Below, piece by piece: positions 7,006 through 17,310 of a stretch of 27,785 nucleotides of DNA (the first letter of the stretch is position 1; every line of letters begins with the position of its first letter). Source of the DNA: a virus. The DNA is taken from IMG/VR virus record IMGVR_UViG_3300013004_000149, positions 1 to 27,785 of that record. The stretch is one strand, 5' to 3'. A program made the position numbers and the translations under genes. A model generated the notes under the pieces. It saw only the letters and a program-made list of their open reading frames with translations. It searched no databases and was not told the DNA's origin.

Positions 7006-10000
7006 TTATGCCAATGCAACTAAACGTAGGTTTTTACATTTTGGTATCTGAGAACTATCATCAGACAAGAATACAATCTTAAATACGATTGCATCAAACT
7101 GTGGAAGGTTTTCTACCAATTTTTCTACTTCATTAAATTCGCCACCAAGAGAAGCTTGAACAGTTATGCCAGTAATTTCGGTATACTCTTTTTCTCTCAA
7201 ATCAACTGTATCGCCAACTTCACTAATCTTGTAGAAGAACTTGATGTTAGCGTTTGTTGGTTTGGCCACATCTACGTAGAACTTAAACGAAGTAGATGGG
7301 TTGGTAAAATCGATTTCTCTTGTAATGTATTTAGAATAGGCTGATCCGTCATATGCAGCTTCTTCTGCAATGAAGTTTCTACCATTTGTGATAGTGTATG
7401 TTGCAGTTGCATTTGTGGATACATTTTGTGTACTTACATTATAGATGGAGATGTTTGCACCAGCATCTGTAACATCAATCACTCGGTATTGACCAGCATT
7501 CACACCGTTATTAGCGGTAACATTAATATATGTACCCTTAATAATTGATGTAGCATTAATCTTGTCTTGTGAACCTGATAGTGTAATTAGGCCTTGAGCA
7601 CCAGACACTTGAGTAAAGATGATGTTATTAGCATTAGCAATAGTAACAATATCATTTGCAGAGATTTTATTTTGTGTGCTGTAAGTTGGGTTGTTAATCA
7701 AGTTACGAGCAAACACACCACCAATTTGTTTAGTGTCAATTACTGGTGAAACCAAGCTAGAAGACGTTGAGAATTCAATTCTATGAATAAACGGATTAGT
7801 GTTGCTCATTGCAACTTGTTTATTCACATTACTTGCCAATGTCTTAGTAGAATTGAAGTTTACATCATCTAATGCAATTGTAGTAAATGCAGAATCAACG
7901 CCATACGTGGATGAACTGGTTGTCTTAATCTTATTAACCAATGTTGTACCGGATGGAACAACGGCAGAGATTACAGGATAGTAAGTGTCATATGCAAAGT
8001 CTGTAGAAACTTGAATACTAGCACCACCAGTACGTGTTGTTTGCGTAATAGCATTCGACACATTAGATGGCAATGTAATTGTGTATGAGTCTAATGTTGT
8101 ATTATCAATTGTAAAGGTTTGAGCATTTAATGAACTTACATTGATACCAAAGAAATTAGAGTTAGCAGATGAATTAATCAGATTACCATTTAATGGGAAA
8201 CCATTAAGTTTGATTGAAGAACCTGTAACTTGGCCATGTGCTGGATGAATCACACGCATGATGTTGGAGTTTGCGTAAACTTCAAATGGGTCAATACCCA
8301 AAGAAATTTGGTCATAATATTCATCATCAACATTAAACTCAACAACACCAGTTACAGACGTATCAAATTCTGCACGATACAAATTAAACTTCATATCTTG
8401 GAATTGGTCAGCCTGCCACGTTGAAGCATTTTGTGATTTGAACAATACACCAATATATGGTTGTTCAGCAATAAATGCATTAGTTAGAATGTCGAATTCA
8501 CCAACTTGTGCAATCCAAACTCTATAGTTGATAGAATCGGACAATAGAACAAAAGCGTATTCACCAGAATCTAAGAATACTGGACTCCCAAAACTAATTG
8601 ATGTTGCTGTGCTACCATCAGTTGATGTATTAATGTTAGTAGGATAAACAACAACTTCAGATGATGGCAAAATAAACGAACCAGGAACACCGTTTTCCAT
8701 TTTGCGAATTTGAACACGCATTGGAATAGTATCATCTTTACTTGAGAAATAAACATCAAGTTTAGACAAGTAGATTGGTGTATTGATAAAGAATGATTGC
8801 GCTAATGGATCCATGCCACCAGCAGACAAACAGTTTGCACCATAAGAATAACCAGCAGTTGGCTCTGCCTTAACTGTTGTAAGTACAGCTGACTGAGCAT
8901 CACCTTTCCAATAATTACTTGTATTAGTTGCCTCAGGTACAGCACCGTTTATAGCTGCAATTGCATATGTAATTTGTTTAGCTGTAAAATCAGAAGCTAC
9001 TTCTTTTGTTCCGCCATTGTTTAAATGGATTTCTGTAATGCCATTAACACCATTTTTGCCTTGTTCGTTATTTCTAATACCCGCATCAGTAATTTGTTTT
9101 GTGAGTGCATACAAATCAGCAGCTGCTGTATTATAATCGCCAATTGTAATTAAGTCAGGAGAAATTGCACCAACGTCAACAAAAGCGCCACCATTAACAC
9201 TAGAAGCGCTAATCAAAGCATTAATACTTGCATAACCTTTGTTGGTAACTTGCTTAGAAAAAGAATCATACCAATATTGTTTTTCACTAGGCGCAGGATT
9301 GCGGCCAAAGGCATAACGATAAGTCACATCCAGATAATCTGGCGTTGGTGGCACAGGAGCTGGAGCAGGATCTGGTTCAACATATTCAGGAACATATGCC
9401 GATGCAACATAAGTTGGAGGTGGTTCCAAAATAACTTGTGGAGCTGGAACCGGTTTCTTAATCAACTGGCCATTTGAATTAAATTTCGCAACAGCAAAAG
9501 TTTCAAAGTCAGTACCACCAGCTGTAGAATCTGTTACAACAAACGTTGATTCACCAGTTGGCAAGTTAAACAAATTAGCCAAGTAATGGAACTCACCTGT
9601 AAGTTTACCTGTTTCATCAGTAATCAAGTTTTGTGAGTTTGCAGTAGCTGCAGCGGCCAATGCAGAGTTAGCGCCAATAGGATTTGTATTGATGCTATTA
9701 CAATAGTTTGTAACATTGATGTTATCGAAGAATATATTAACTCTTGTCTTAGGTTTCATGCCCTCAGCAGTAAATGTAATTTTCACTGAGCGCATTTTTG
9801 GAACAAGAGCAGAATTTGTTACCAAATCATTGTTTGTTTTAGTATCTTGTCCCTCTGAAACAGCATAGTCAAGACCTGTCCTATCGTCTGTTCTTTGGCT
9901 GCCGTAATAGTTGGTTCTCCAATTACCCCAAACTGCATTATATGTACCCTTAGATTGTGAGGTAGCACCGAATTGGTCATAGTTGCCATTTTCATTTTTA

Positions 10001-13000
10001 GCAACCATCGGCAATTCTTCTTCACTAAACCAGATATCTGATGGTGGATCCAACTTGATAGAACCAGTCCATGTGATAACACTAAATGGGTTAATGTTTT
10101 CTGTCTTACTTGCCTTTTCATTTTTAATGTATGAAACGTCAGTATATGGCAAAGTAATCAAATCGTTTGTTAAAACATAATTGTTTGCAGTTCTTGCTGG
10201 TGTTGTTAAATTAATTTCTTGCAACGGAACAAATTGTGTTTTGGAAAGAGGTCTCAATTCTTTCTTAGTGTAATCAATAGAAACACCATAGTCACGGTTA
10301 TAAACATCACCAACACCATGGCCAGCAAAGTTATCTACAACAAAACCATTTTTGAATCGGTCAAAACCATTTGAATCTTGAATCTGTAAAGACTGTGTAT
10401 CTTTCTCCAACAAATTCAATGTTGTGTAATATTCCAAATTTTTAACACGATTTTCAATACGACCAATGTCACGCATAGTGTATCTACGATTATCAATAGT
10501 GGTTACTTCAATATCAGAAGTAATATCAAACACATATGGTTTTTGTTTAATTACAAACAAAGGCATTGTATCATCAGACACATTTGGCTCTTTAGGATTT
10601 AAAGAACTAATACCTTCAACAATAGAAAATATGCCATTCTTATCGAGGACAATCTTATCAGTTCTTGGCAAGTAATAAGAATAATCAGTTAGAACATCGC
10701 TAGATGGATCAATGAAGTCGTTTACAACAGCACCAGCTCCAGTGAATCCTGTGCCAGCATCATTGATTCTTGGTCTGAAGTCCAAGCAATCTCTTAGTTG
10801 GTAAGTTTTTCTGTTATCGGTAAATGTAGGAATATCTTTATAGGCAATTCCAGTATATGAGTTTACCGAAAAGTAATCACCAGAACCATGGGTAAAGTAA
10901 TCAAAGGTAATACGAATTGGGTTAGTTGGTTTTGGTGAACCAGTTTTCAGTCTAACTTTGCCAAGGCCATAATACGTTAATTTTTGGCCATTGTCTAATT
11001 CATATCTGTCAGTAATGTCAACGTCTCCTGTCGTGTTATACGCAGTTCCAAACGCATCTGGAGACATCATTACAGATGTTAGTTTATAGACGTCAGCCTT
11101 ACCTAAAGACACGACAGTTGCCTGAGCAGTATTGGCATCGGTATAATCAATTGTGGCACCAGACACCAAAGTTTTAGTTTTCTTGTCTGCCGCAGTATTT
11201 GTCTTTGTAAGTTTGCCAACAAGTGCCACGTCAGCAGTAGCATAGGCTGATACATTGGCAGGCGAGTTTGACAAAGCAGCAAGGTTAATAGTAACAGAAG
11301 TGCCGCCAACTGCTCGTGTCACAAAAGTTGTTGGATTCAAATATTGACCAGCGTTTGTACCACTCTTAACAACCAAGATGTAAGACGATGTGGAGATACT
11401 GTCAAAGGTCTCATCAGTACCAGCTGAAATGGTTACAGTATTAGAAGATAGCGTTCTTGCATATGAACGCTTAACATCATAAGAAGTTTCAATGTTTGTT
11501 GGGTCAACAGTTTTAATTGTTGAATATGGCAACTCAAACAAATGTGACAAGTATTGTGTTTCATTATATGCAGCTGTATCGTAAAATGCAATGATACCAG
11601 TTTGATTAGATGTTGGTGCAGTAGCTACCACTAAACTCACAGCATTTGTAACAGAAGTAATTCTATAACTTATACTGTTAATTGAAATAAAATCATTAGT
11701 TGTTACTTCATTGGTAAACAATGTAGCAGCACCAGTAATTACATTACTTCCGTTTGTTGTTGAAACAGAACCAGATAATGCAATTTGTGTTGGCGAAATG
11801 TTAGCAGTAAAATCTGCATAACCAGTATTGTCAACATACAACTGTTTAACATCACGCTCAAAGACATAACCAGGCGTCATAGAAACGTCAAATAACCAGC
11901 ACTTGTAAATTGCAGTTGTAGTGCCTGCTGTGCCAGAACTGAATTCCATGGCTCTAATTTTACCAGTACCAATTGCAGTACCACTAGAAGAACCAGCAGT
12001 CACAGTATATTGGTCATAGAATGACACAGATGGCAACAACGACAAATCGGGAATTGAACTTAAACCAGTGATGTAGATATAGTTACCAATTGTTGTACTA
12101 ACTACACCATTGTTTACGTTAGCATATTCTCTGGCTTTATTTCCAATAGTATATTTTGTTCGAATGTTCTCAACTTCATAACCACGAACGTATGCTTTTC
12201 CTGGCTGAATGATAGTCATTAACTTGTTATCATCACCACCATTAGCAGCCTCATAGTAACCATTACTTGAGACATTACTGCTCTTCAAATGGTTAATGAT
12301 ATTCAAGGTGTAAGGTTTTACAATGTAGTTGCCAGATTCGTCATATGTTCTTCTAGCAAATGTGTCACCCAAGATACTGTATCGTGGATCCAAGTTCTGA
12401 GAAATGACTTCACCATTTTCAATTTTAATTAATTCAATGAAGTTGGGGTCATCGTTAGCATTAAATGTGACAGGACGTGTGGCCAAGTCCAATGCAATTT
12501 TATAACGGTCGGCACCAGGCGCAATATAGTTACTTGCACCAACAGCTGGGTCAAGTAGTGAAGTATCTTGTGAAGAAGTTGTTGTAGATTCTGTTACTTG
12601 GAAACCAATAATAGTATTGTTAGCCAAAGCATATTTTCCTGCAACCAAAGTTTGATTGTCAAAATAAGCAAACACACCTTTAGTGAAGATAACACCAGAT
12701 GATACAGAGAACGCAGTAGCTACACCAGTTGGAGTAGTAGCTGCAACTTGTAATGTCACATTGCCTGATTGTGTGGTAATTAACTCACCAGCCTGAAAGA
12801 CTGTGTTAGAACCACCAGAATATGGTTGTGATGCTGTATATTTTACGTAAATGGTTGATGGGTCACCACCAGATGTTGAACTGATAGAATTAACAACAAT
12901 AGCTTTTACGTTAGAAGTTAAACCTGTAATCGTTTCATTAATCAACGAAGAAATTTTAGTGTCAGAAGTATTAGCACCATATGATGCCGTCAATTTAACA

Positions 13001-13221
13001 TAGTTGTACTTATTATCAACAGCTTGACCACCAGGAACAACGATTGAACCTTCTTTATAGATGCCTTGGCCAAAACGCTCAATTTGTTTTTGTAGTGATG
13101 TTTGTAACTGTGTTAATTCACGAGCCTGGACTGCACGACCTGGTCTAAACAAGATACGATAAAACTGTTTGGTTTCATCGTAGTCGTCATAGTAGGGATT
13201 AACATTATAGTTCTGCGCCAT
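7006..13221 (-). CDS. Giant DUF4815 virion protein with Pro-rich hinge and DUF4214-like segment
   Basis: At 2071 aa this is the largest protein here. Its start, MAQNYNVNPYYDDYDETKQF followed by FRPGRAVQARELTQLQ, is the hallmark of DUF4815 proteins of T4-like aquatic phages. About residues 477-535 hold a GS...ITG..T.F....I.I....Y.I module also seen in the gp7-like protein. A Pro-rich hinge lies at about 1257-1297. It is followed by DVTYRYAFGRNPAPSEKQYW, which resembles DUF4214. From about residue 1470, GGMDPLAQSFFI opens a beta-rich domain common in cyanophage tail-fibre-like proteins. Inferred role: peripheral baseplate or long-fibre protein, in the position of T4 gp9-gp12 downstream of gp8. 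The start is supported by AAAGG 7 nt upstream. No protease or hydrolase motif was recognised. Confidence 0.7.
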   Translation of the reverse strand: MAQNYNVNPYYDDYDETKQFYRILFRPGRAVQARELTQLQTSLQKQIERFGQGIYKEGSIVVPGGQAVDNKYNYVKLTASYGANTSDTKISSLINETITGLTSNVKAIVVNSISSTSGGDPSTIYVKYTASQPYSGGSNTVFQAGELITTQSGNVTLQVAATTPTGVATAFSVSSGVIFTKGVFAYFDNQTLVAGKYALANNTIIGFQVTESTTTSSQDTSLLDPAVGASNYIAPGADRYKIALDLATRPVTFNANDDPNFIELIKIENGEVISQNLDPRYSILGDTFARRTYDESGNYIVKPYTLNIINHLKSSNVSSNGYYEAANGGDDNKLMTIIQPGKAYVRGYEVENIRTKYTIGNKAREYANVNNGVVSTTIGNYIYITGLSSIPDLSLLPSVSFYDQYTVTAGSSSGTAIGTGKIRAMEFSSGTAGTTTAIYKCWLFDVSMTPGYVFERDVKQLYVDNTGYADFTANISPTQIALSGSVSTTNGSNVITGAATLFTNEVTTNDFISINSISYRITSVTNAVSLVVATAPTSNQTGIIAFYDTAAYNETQYLSHLFELPYSTIKTVDPTNIETSYDVKRSYARTLSSNTVTISAGTDETFDSISTSSYILVVKSGTNAGQYLNPTTFVTRAVGGTSVTINLAALSNSPANVSAYATADVALVGKLTKTNTAADKKTKTLVSGATIDYTDANTAQATVVSLGKADVYKLTSVMMSPDAFGTAYNTTGDVDITDRYELDNGQKLTYYGLGKVRLKTGSPKPTNPIRITFDYFTHGSGDYFSVNSYTGIAYKDIPTFTDNRKTYQLRDCLDFRPRINDAGTGFTGAGAVVNDFIDPSSDVLTDYSYYLPRTDKIVLDKNGIFSIVEGISSLNPKEPNVSDDTMPLFVIKQKPYVFDITSDIEVTTIDNRRYTMRDIGRIENRVKNLEYYTTLNLLEKDTQSLQIQDSNGFDRFKNGFVVDNFAGHGVGDVYNRDYGVSIDYTKKELRPLSKTQFVPLQEINLTTPARTANNYVLTNDLITLPYTDVSYIKNEKASKTENINPFSVITWTGSIKLDPPSDIWFSEEELPMVAKNENGNYDQFGATSQSKGTYNAVWGNWRTNYYGSQRTDDRTGLDYAVSEGQDTKTNNDLVTNSALVPKMRSVKITFTAEGMKPKTRVNIFFDNINVTNYCNSINTNPIGANSALAAAATANSQNLITDETGKLTGEFHYLANLFNLPTGESTFVVTDSTAGGTDFETFAVAKFNSNGQLIKKPVPAPQVILEPPPTYVASAYVPEYVEPDPAPAPVPPTPDYLDVTYRYAFGRNPAPSEKQYWYDSFSKQVTNKGYASINALISASSVNGGAFVDVGAISPDLITIGDYNTAAADLYALTKQITDAGIRNNEQGKNGVNGITEIHLNNGGTKEVASDFTAKQITYAIAAINGAVPEATNTSNYWKGDAQSAVLTTVKAEPTAGYSYGANCLSAGGMDPLAQSFFINTPIYLSKLDVYFSSKDDTIPMRVQIRKMENGVPGSFILPSSEVVVYPTNINTSTDGSTATSISFGSPVFLDSGEYAFVLLSDSINYRVWIAQVGEFDILTNAFIAEQPYIGVLFKSQNASTWQADQFQDMKFNLYRAEFDTSVTGVVEFNVDDEYYDQISLGIDPFEVYANSNIMRVIHPAHGQVTGSSIKLNGFPLNGNLINSSANSNFFGINVSSLNAQTFTIDNTTLDSYTITLPSNVSNAITQTTRTGGASIQVSTDFAYDTYYPVISAVVPSGTTLVNKIKTTSSSTYGVDSAFTTIALDDVNFNSTKTLASNVNKQVAMSNTNPFIHRIEFSTSSSLVSPVIDTKQIGGVFARNLINNPTYSTQNKISANDIVTIANANNIIFTQVSGAQGLITLSGSQDKINATSIIKGTYINVTANNGVNAGQYRVIDVTDAGANISIYNVSTQNVSTNATATYTITNGRNFIAEEAAYDGSAYSKYITREIDFTNPSTSFKFYVDVAKPTNANIKFFYKISEVGDTVDLREKEYTEITGITVQASLGGEFNEVEKLVENLPQFDAIVFKIVFLSDDSSQIPKCKNLRLVALA

Positions 13222-13230
13222 AAATTGCCT

Positions 13231-14796
13231 TTAAAACTGTATTACAAATTTAATATTTTCTGCTTGGCCATCTGCTCTATCAGTTTTGGCCGCATTCTCA
13301 ACATAGAGAATGTCACCAGAATACGGTTCGAATTCTGGATTTATTTGTGAAACGATTGTTCTCGATACACCTGAAGTTGTTCCAGTTAAAGAAGCACCAA
13401 CCACAAATGTTCCTTGTGTATTTGTCATTTTAACTGAAGTAGAGGTCTGAGAATAAACATAACCATATGCTGTTGCTGTATTTACTGAAGCACCTTGGTA
13501 AACATACTCATTAAGGGAATATGATGAACCCGCAGTCAATGTAATAGTTCTCGCCTGTGAAATAACAGCATTTGCTGTTGAATTATTTGCTACTGATGTA
13601 ACGCCATATTTATGTGGGTTCCTAAGCAAACCAAATTGTCTAAAAGCAGTATCTACAGAAATTAAACCACTTTCTGTAGAATCAACTTCTCCAATTTTAC
13701 TTGCAACCATAACATTAGTAGCAAGTAAGTCTTTAACTGGATTCTTTGCATGGCCATATTTTGGCGCAATGATACAACGAGCATTTGCATTAGTTCCAGA
13801 ACCAAAGATGATGGCGTTAGCATACGTATAACCAGCACCAATTGTAGTTACTGTAATCTTATTGATTGCACCATTAGATACAGTTGCTGATGCAGCTGCC
13901 AAAGTGCCATCTCCGTCAAAGTAAATTCTTGTGGAGATTGACAGGTTGTTTGCAGTTGCGGCACCACCGCCATTAGCAGTAGTGGCAGAAGACAACGTAA
14001 TCTTATTGTTTGGTGAATCTAAGTTGGAGATAAAAGCACCAACTGGAATACCAGTTCCTGTAACAGACATGTTGGAAGAAACATTAGTTGTATTGGCCAA
14101 TGTAAGAATTGTGCAACCTGTTCCAAATGCGGAACAAGTAATAACGTTATGGTAATAACCTGTACCGCCAGTTTGAATAACCACAGTTGTCAATTCGCCA
14201 GCAACCACACCCGTATCATCTAAACTATAGTCAGACAATGTACTAGCGGTGTCAGACCTTCTTGGTGTTGGAATCCAATCGTTAGTTAAAAACTTGTTGG
14301 AAGAACGAACATTAAACATGTACTTCCAAATATAACTGTCGGCTGTTGAGATTACACCATTTGAAGTGGTATAGTCTCCTGTTGGTTCAACTGTCGAATT
14401 AGCCGTTGCATTATTAGACAAACATTTGTAAACATTTTTAGTCGAAGTAATGACATACATCGGTTTCAAGTTTTGACTAACGTTTGCGGTAATTAAGTTT
14501 TCCAAGCCAATAGTGTCGTCATACTGGCGGTACTTTGTGTTTGCCGTCCAGTTGACCCTTGGAATAACATGTTCTACGTCATTTGCAGTAACTTTCTTAG
14601 CTGCAAACATATTGTCCCAAACTTCTTTTTCATTTGAGATGGTTTCTACGATTGAATCTGGAGATGCCTCATTAGCATATGCCACGTGGCCACCAATGAA
14701 GACGTATTCAATTGATGGAGTAGTATCGCTAAAAGAGTTTTTAAATCTCTCAGCGCTATTCAAAGGTAGTTTTTTTGATGTGTAATTTGTTGCCAT
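13231..14796 (-). CDS. 8: Baseplate wedge protein gp8, enlarged
   Basis: This 521-aa protein opens MATNYTSKKLPLNSAERFKN, then YVFIGGHVAY and DSYIWKYMFNV, a pattern characteristic of cyanophage gp8. T4 gp8 is 334 aa and dimerises in the wedge between gp7 and the peripheral proteins. Most of the extra length lies at about residues 200-348. Two Gly-Tyr repeat elements (QTGGTGYYHN and TTIGAGYTYANAIIFGSG) are separated there by a NMSVTGTGIPVGAFISNL module. The order gp6, gp7-like, gp8 is the T4 order. No good ribosome site precedes the ATG; the upstream bases are CATAAATATAGTTC, so translation may be coupled or leaderless. The C-terminal part contains TGTTSGVSRTI and ILYVENAAKTDR, as in other gp8-like proteins. 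Confidence 0.8.
   Translation of the reverse strand: MATNYTSKKLPLNSAERFKNSFSDTTPSIEYVFIGGHVAYANEASPDSIVETISNEKEVWDNMFAAKKVTANDVEHVIPRVNWTANTKYRQYDDTIGLENLITANVSQNLKPMYVITSTKNVYKCLSNNATANSTVEPTGDYTTSNGVISTADSYIWKYMFNVRSSNKFLTNDWIPTPRRSDTASTLSDYSLDDTGVVAGELTTVVIQTGGTGYYHNVITCSAFGTGCTILTLANTTNVSSNMSVTGTGIPVGAFISNLDSPNNKITLSSATTANGGGAATANNLSISTRIYFDGDGTLAAASATVSNGAINKITVTTIGAGYTYANAIIFGSGTNANARCIIAPKYGHAKNPVKDLLATNVMVASKIGEVDSTESGLISVDTAFRQFGLLRNPHKYGVTSVANNSTANAVISQARTITLTAGSSYSLNEYVYQGASVNTATAYGYVYSQTSTSVKMTNTQGTFVVGASLTGTTSGVSRTIVSQINPEFEPYSGDILYVENAAKTDRADGQAENIKFVIQF
13930..14113 (-). repeat. Module inserted within a GY repeat of gp8
   Basis: This corresponds to about residues 228-288. The segment from LANTTNVSSNMSVTGTGIP to ITLSSATTANGG has the S..M.VTGTGIP.G..I.......I.LS.A shape found in many surface proteins. 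It interrupts what otherwise reads as one GY repeat: GGTGYYHNVI before it and FDGDGTLAAASATVSNGAIN after it. Confidence 0.55.
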
Positions 14797-14802
14797 GAAC
14801 TA

Positions 14803-14810
14803 TATTTATG
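14803..14810 (-). promoter_or_regulatory. Late-promoter-like box CATAAATA before gp8
   Basis: The minus strand reads CATAAATA, containing the TAA stop of the gp7-like gene and ending 6 nt before the gp8 ATG. It matches NATAAATA, but a start at T4 spacing would leave almost no leader. It may be a promoter, or an A/T-rich translation-start region. Confidence 0.4.
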
Positions 14811-17310
14811 TTACAATTATCAAAGATTGTGAGTTGGCATTGGTTGTAAATGCACTGGATACAGTTAAAGATGTATTACTTGTAATAGCATTAACTGTTC
14901 TGATTTGATTATTTACAGAGATGTTTGAACCAACTGTTAGAATGCCACGACTGTTGGCCGTAACAAATTTGGTCAAAGTACCTGTTACGTGAATTGAACT
15001 ATTGACATTGACTCTGCCGGAAACAGAAACTTGTTTATCCGAAGACAAACTAATATTTGTGTCAATAGTTCTGTTAATTGGATATTCAGCATACTGTTTG
15101 AAACCAGCTGGGTGTAACAATCCTTTTAAAATCTCTCTATACTTAGAGAATTCAACTTGTACGGATGTCACATAAACAAAGTCCGTGTAATAGTTTAGGC
15201 CTTCAAGTTTTCTATCCAATGAGGACAGAATACCTTCTGAACTATTCCATTTACCTGGGAATGAAACATAAGACCTTTCAATTACGGCCTCAGCAGTCGC
15301 AGTTCCATCTCCAGACTGTGATAAATCAACCGCAGGCAAAAACTCATAACCTGAACCGGTGTCAGTAACACGAATTGATTGAATCTGGCCAACAACTGTA
15401 GATGTGTTACCACTAATGAGCTCTGAGTCACCCATAATAGAAACAATCTCCACGTTAGCATTTACAGCTGATGTGTTTGCAGAAGAAATGGTAATAGATG
15501 GGAAATTGTCTTGTACGTAACCTTGGCCACCAATTAAATCTCGGTCATATACACCAACTTTTGCAAATGTGGATGTTTTAGTGAATGCTACGTTGACATT
15601 GAATGATGTTGATGATGTGATACTGTTAATGTAACGAGCTTCCAAATTAATCATAATCTGGTCACCAACGAACAAATCAGATGTGAAGTTTGTTCCAGTA
15701 CCAGTAACTATAATATCACCAGATGATGCGTTTGCGGTACCTGGAATTCTGGAAGGACCAAATTCAATCCTAGTAATTGCACCAGTTGAACTGACGTTAG
15801 TTACCGCAGCTGCAGCACCTGCACCTGTTGTTGATGGTGGGTTTGCACCAAAGACAACTTCATCGCCTTTTTTATAACCTTGGCCGCCAGCATTAATTCT
15901 GATTCTACCTAAAGAACCAAAGTCTTTTAATCTAACGTTTGTGTTAGCAATAGCCAAAGGACTATTAGCATTATACGTTATAGTATTACTTGATGAATTT
16001 GATGAAAGAATGGATACATTGGTGATTGGACCTAATGAGGTCAATGTTGTTCTGGACAACGCATCAACAATTCTTGTACTTGCATTTTCACCAGTTGGAA
16101 TTACATTAGCTGGAAATCCATAATCTGTATTTGAAAGTTGTATACTAGAATATGTCGAGATAACATCAGTAAACAAGGTGAATGTGTTTGGACTAAGTGT
16201 ACCGCTTGTGTCAACCGTATTAATCGCACCAGTAACAACTGTGCCACCTGGACCAAATCCTTTAAAATCATCACCTGATTGGAATCCTGCACCACCAAAA
16301 CGGACATTCATTACGTCCACAAAACCTGTTGAAATAGAATCAACTACAGCTTCTGCTCTGGTTGTAAAACCACCACCATTAATTGGAACTTGGTCGCCAA
16401 TATTGTAACTTGCGCCGCCATTGATAACATTGATTAGGTTAACAGTAGAGATGGTGTTAGAACCAATGGTGATTAATGTTGTTCCATCATCACCAATAAT
16501 CTCACAGGTAATTTCTTCAGCATTTAGGAATGTGCCATCTAAATTCTTGGTATTGATATACAATTCAATGGCTGTTTGTTGTGTAATTAACCTTGGTGCG
16601 GCACGTTCAACAATTGCACTGGCACCAGATGTTGTACCAATAATTCTTCTGGAATTAAATGCGTCAAAGTCAAAGCTTGGATAATATACTTTGATAACCA
16701 TGCCAACTGGCGGTGCGGTATAAAAGATTAACTTTTTAGTTTCTTTACGTACAGTATATCCACTATTCAACAAAACACCATTTTCATACACACGAAGGTC
16801 TGTTATAAGTGCTTGCTGAGCCAAATAGAATGTGGTGGTTTCACCATCACCAACATAAGAGGTATATACATCATTGTCAATTCTAAGAACATTCTCAACA
16901 ACCCAATCGCCAGCGGATGCTCTAAGAATATTGTCTTTTGGCAAAGTAAATTCAACTTCTTCACCATAAAGAATTCTAAACAACAAACTGAAAGACTTCT
17001 CACTACCTCTTGATAGGTACAATGGAAGAACATTCTTAATTAAAAATGCTTTATCAATCTGTTCTGCTTGCGGCAAAAGCGTTGCAAAATTTGATACGAA
17101 ACTTTCTCCAAACGCATCAATTGAATCATCAACGTCAGAAATATATCGTAAGTTTTTGGCCTGAGTAACTAAATCATTCTGTTGGGTTCCTTGTTTAGTT
17201 TCAAGGAACTCATAGTAAGCTTCTAAGAAGTTTACGAATAATGGATATTCTTCCCGAACATACTCGGGTACTTGTTGATTTACAAGAATTGAATTTTTAA
17301 AATCTGACAT
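14806..17310 (-). CDS. Baseplate wedge protein, gp7-like
   Basis: This 834-aa protein opens MSDFKNSILVNQQVPEYVRE, then FVNFLEAYYEFLE and LPLYLSRGSEKSFSLLFRIL. That helical start is typical of the large protein between gp6 and gp8 in aquatic T4-like phages. T4 gp7 (1032 aa) occupies the same slot and starts wedge assembly with gp10. I call it gp7-like on position plus this N-terminus. The rest is a string of beta modules. GY repeats are at about 290-347, 468-518 and 640-680 (for example NAGGQGYKKGDEVVFG). GTGTNF-type modules are at about 530-573 and 770-834. Near residue 690 is a segment with FPGKWNSSEGILSSLDRKLE and KGLLHPAGFKQYAEYP. It overlaps the gp6 stop by one base. Confidence 0.6.
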   Translation of the reverse strand: MSDFKNSILVNQQVPEYVREEYPLFVNFLEAYYEFLETKQGTQQNDLVTQAKNLRYISDVDDSIDAFGESFVSNFATLLPQAEQIDKAFLIKNVLPLYLSRGSEKSFSLLFRILYGEEVEFTLPKDNILRASAGDWVVENVLRIDNDVYTSYVGDGETTTFYLAQQALITDLRVYENGVLLNSGYTVRKETKKLIFYTAPPVGMVIKVYYPSFDFDAFNSRRIIGTTSGASAIVERAAPRLITQQTAIELYINTKNLDGTFLNAEEITCEIIGDDGTTLITIGSNTISTVNLINVINGGASYNIGDQVPINGGGFTTRAEAVVDSISTGFVDVMNVRFGGAGFQSGDDFKGFGPGGTVVTGAINTVDTSGTLSPNTFTLFTDVISTYSSIQLSNTDYGFPANVIPTGENASTRIVDALSRTTLTSLGPITNVSILSSNSSSNTITYNANSPLAIANTNVRLKDFGSLGRIRINAGGQGYKKGDEVVFGANPPSTTGAGAAAAVTNVSSTGAITRIEFGPSRIPGTANASSGDIIVTGTGTNFTSDLFVGDQIMINLEARYINSITSSTSFNVNVAFTKTSTFAKVGVYDRDLIGGQGYVQDNFPSITISSANTSAVNANVEIVSIMGDSELISGNTSTVVGQIQSIRVTDTGSGYEFLPAVDLSQSGDGTATAEAVIERSYVSFPGKWNSSEGILSSLDRKLEGLNYYTDFVYVTSVQVEFSKYREILKGLLHPAGFKQYAEYPINRTIDTNISLSSDKQVSVSGRVNVNSSIHVTGTLTKFVTANSRGILTVGSNISVNNQIRTVNAITSNTSLTVSSAFTTNANSQSLIIVT

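Noticed and set aside
9250-9477. Plus-strand open frame opposite the Pro-rich region of the giant protein (and similar frames elsewhere)
   Set aside because: These frames have no ribosome sites and biased, low-complexity composition that mirrors the real gene on the opposite strand. They are shadows of coding sequence.
13607-13614. Intragenic CATAAATA as a promoter inside gp8
   Set aside because: It encodes His-Lys-Tyr in the gp8 frame, has no start codon with a ribosome site nearby, and is expected by chance at this base composition.
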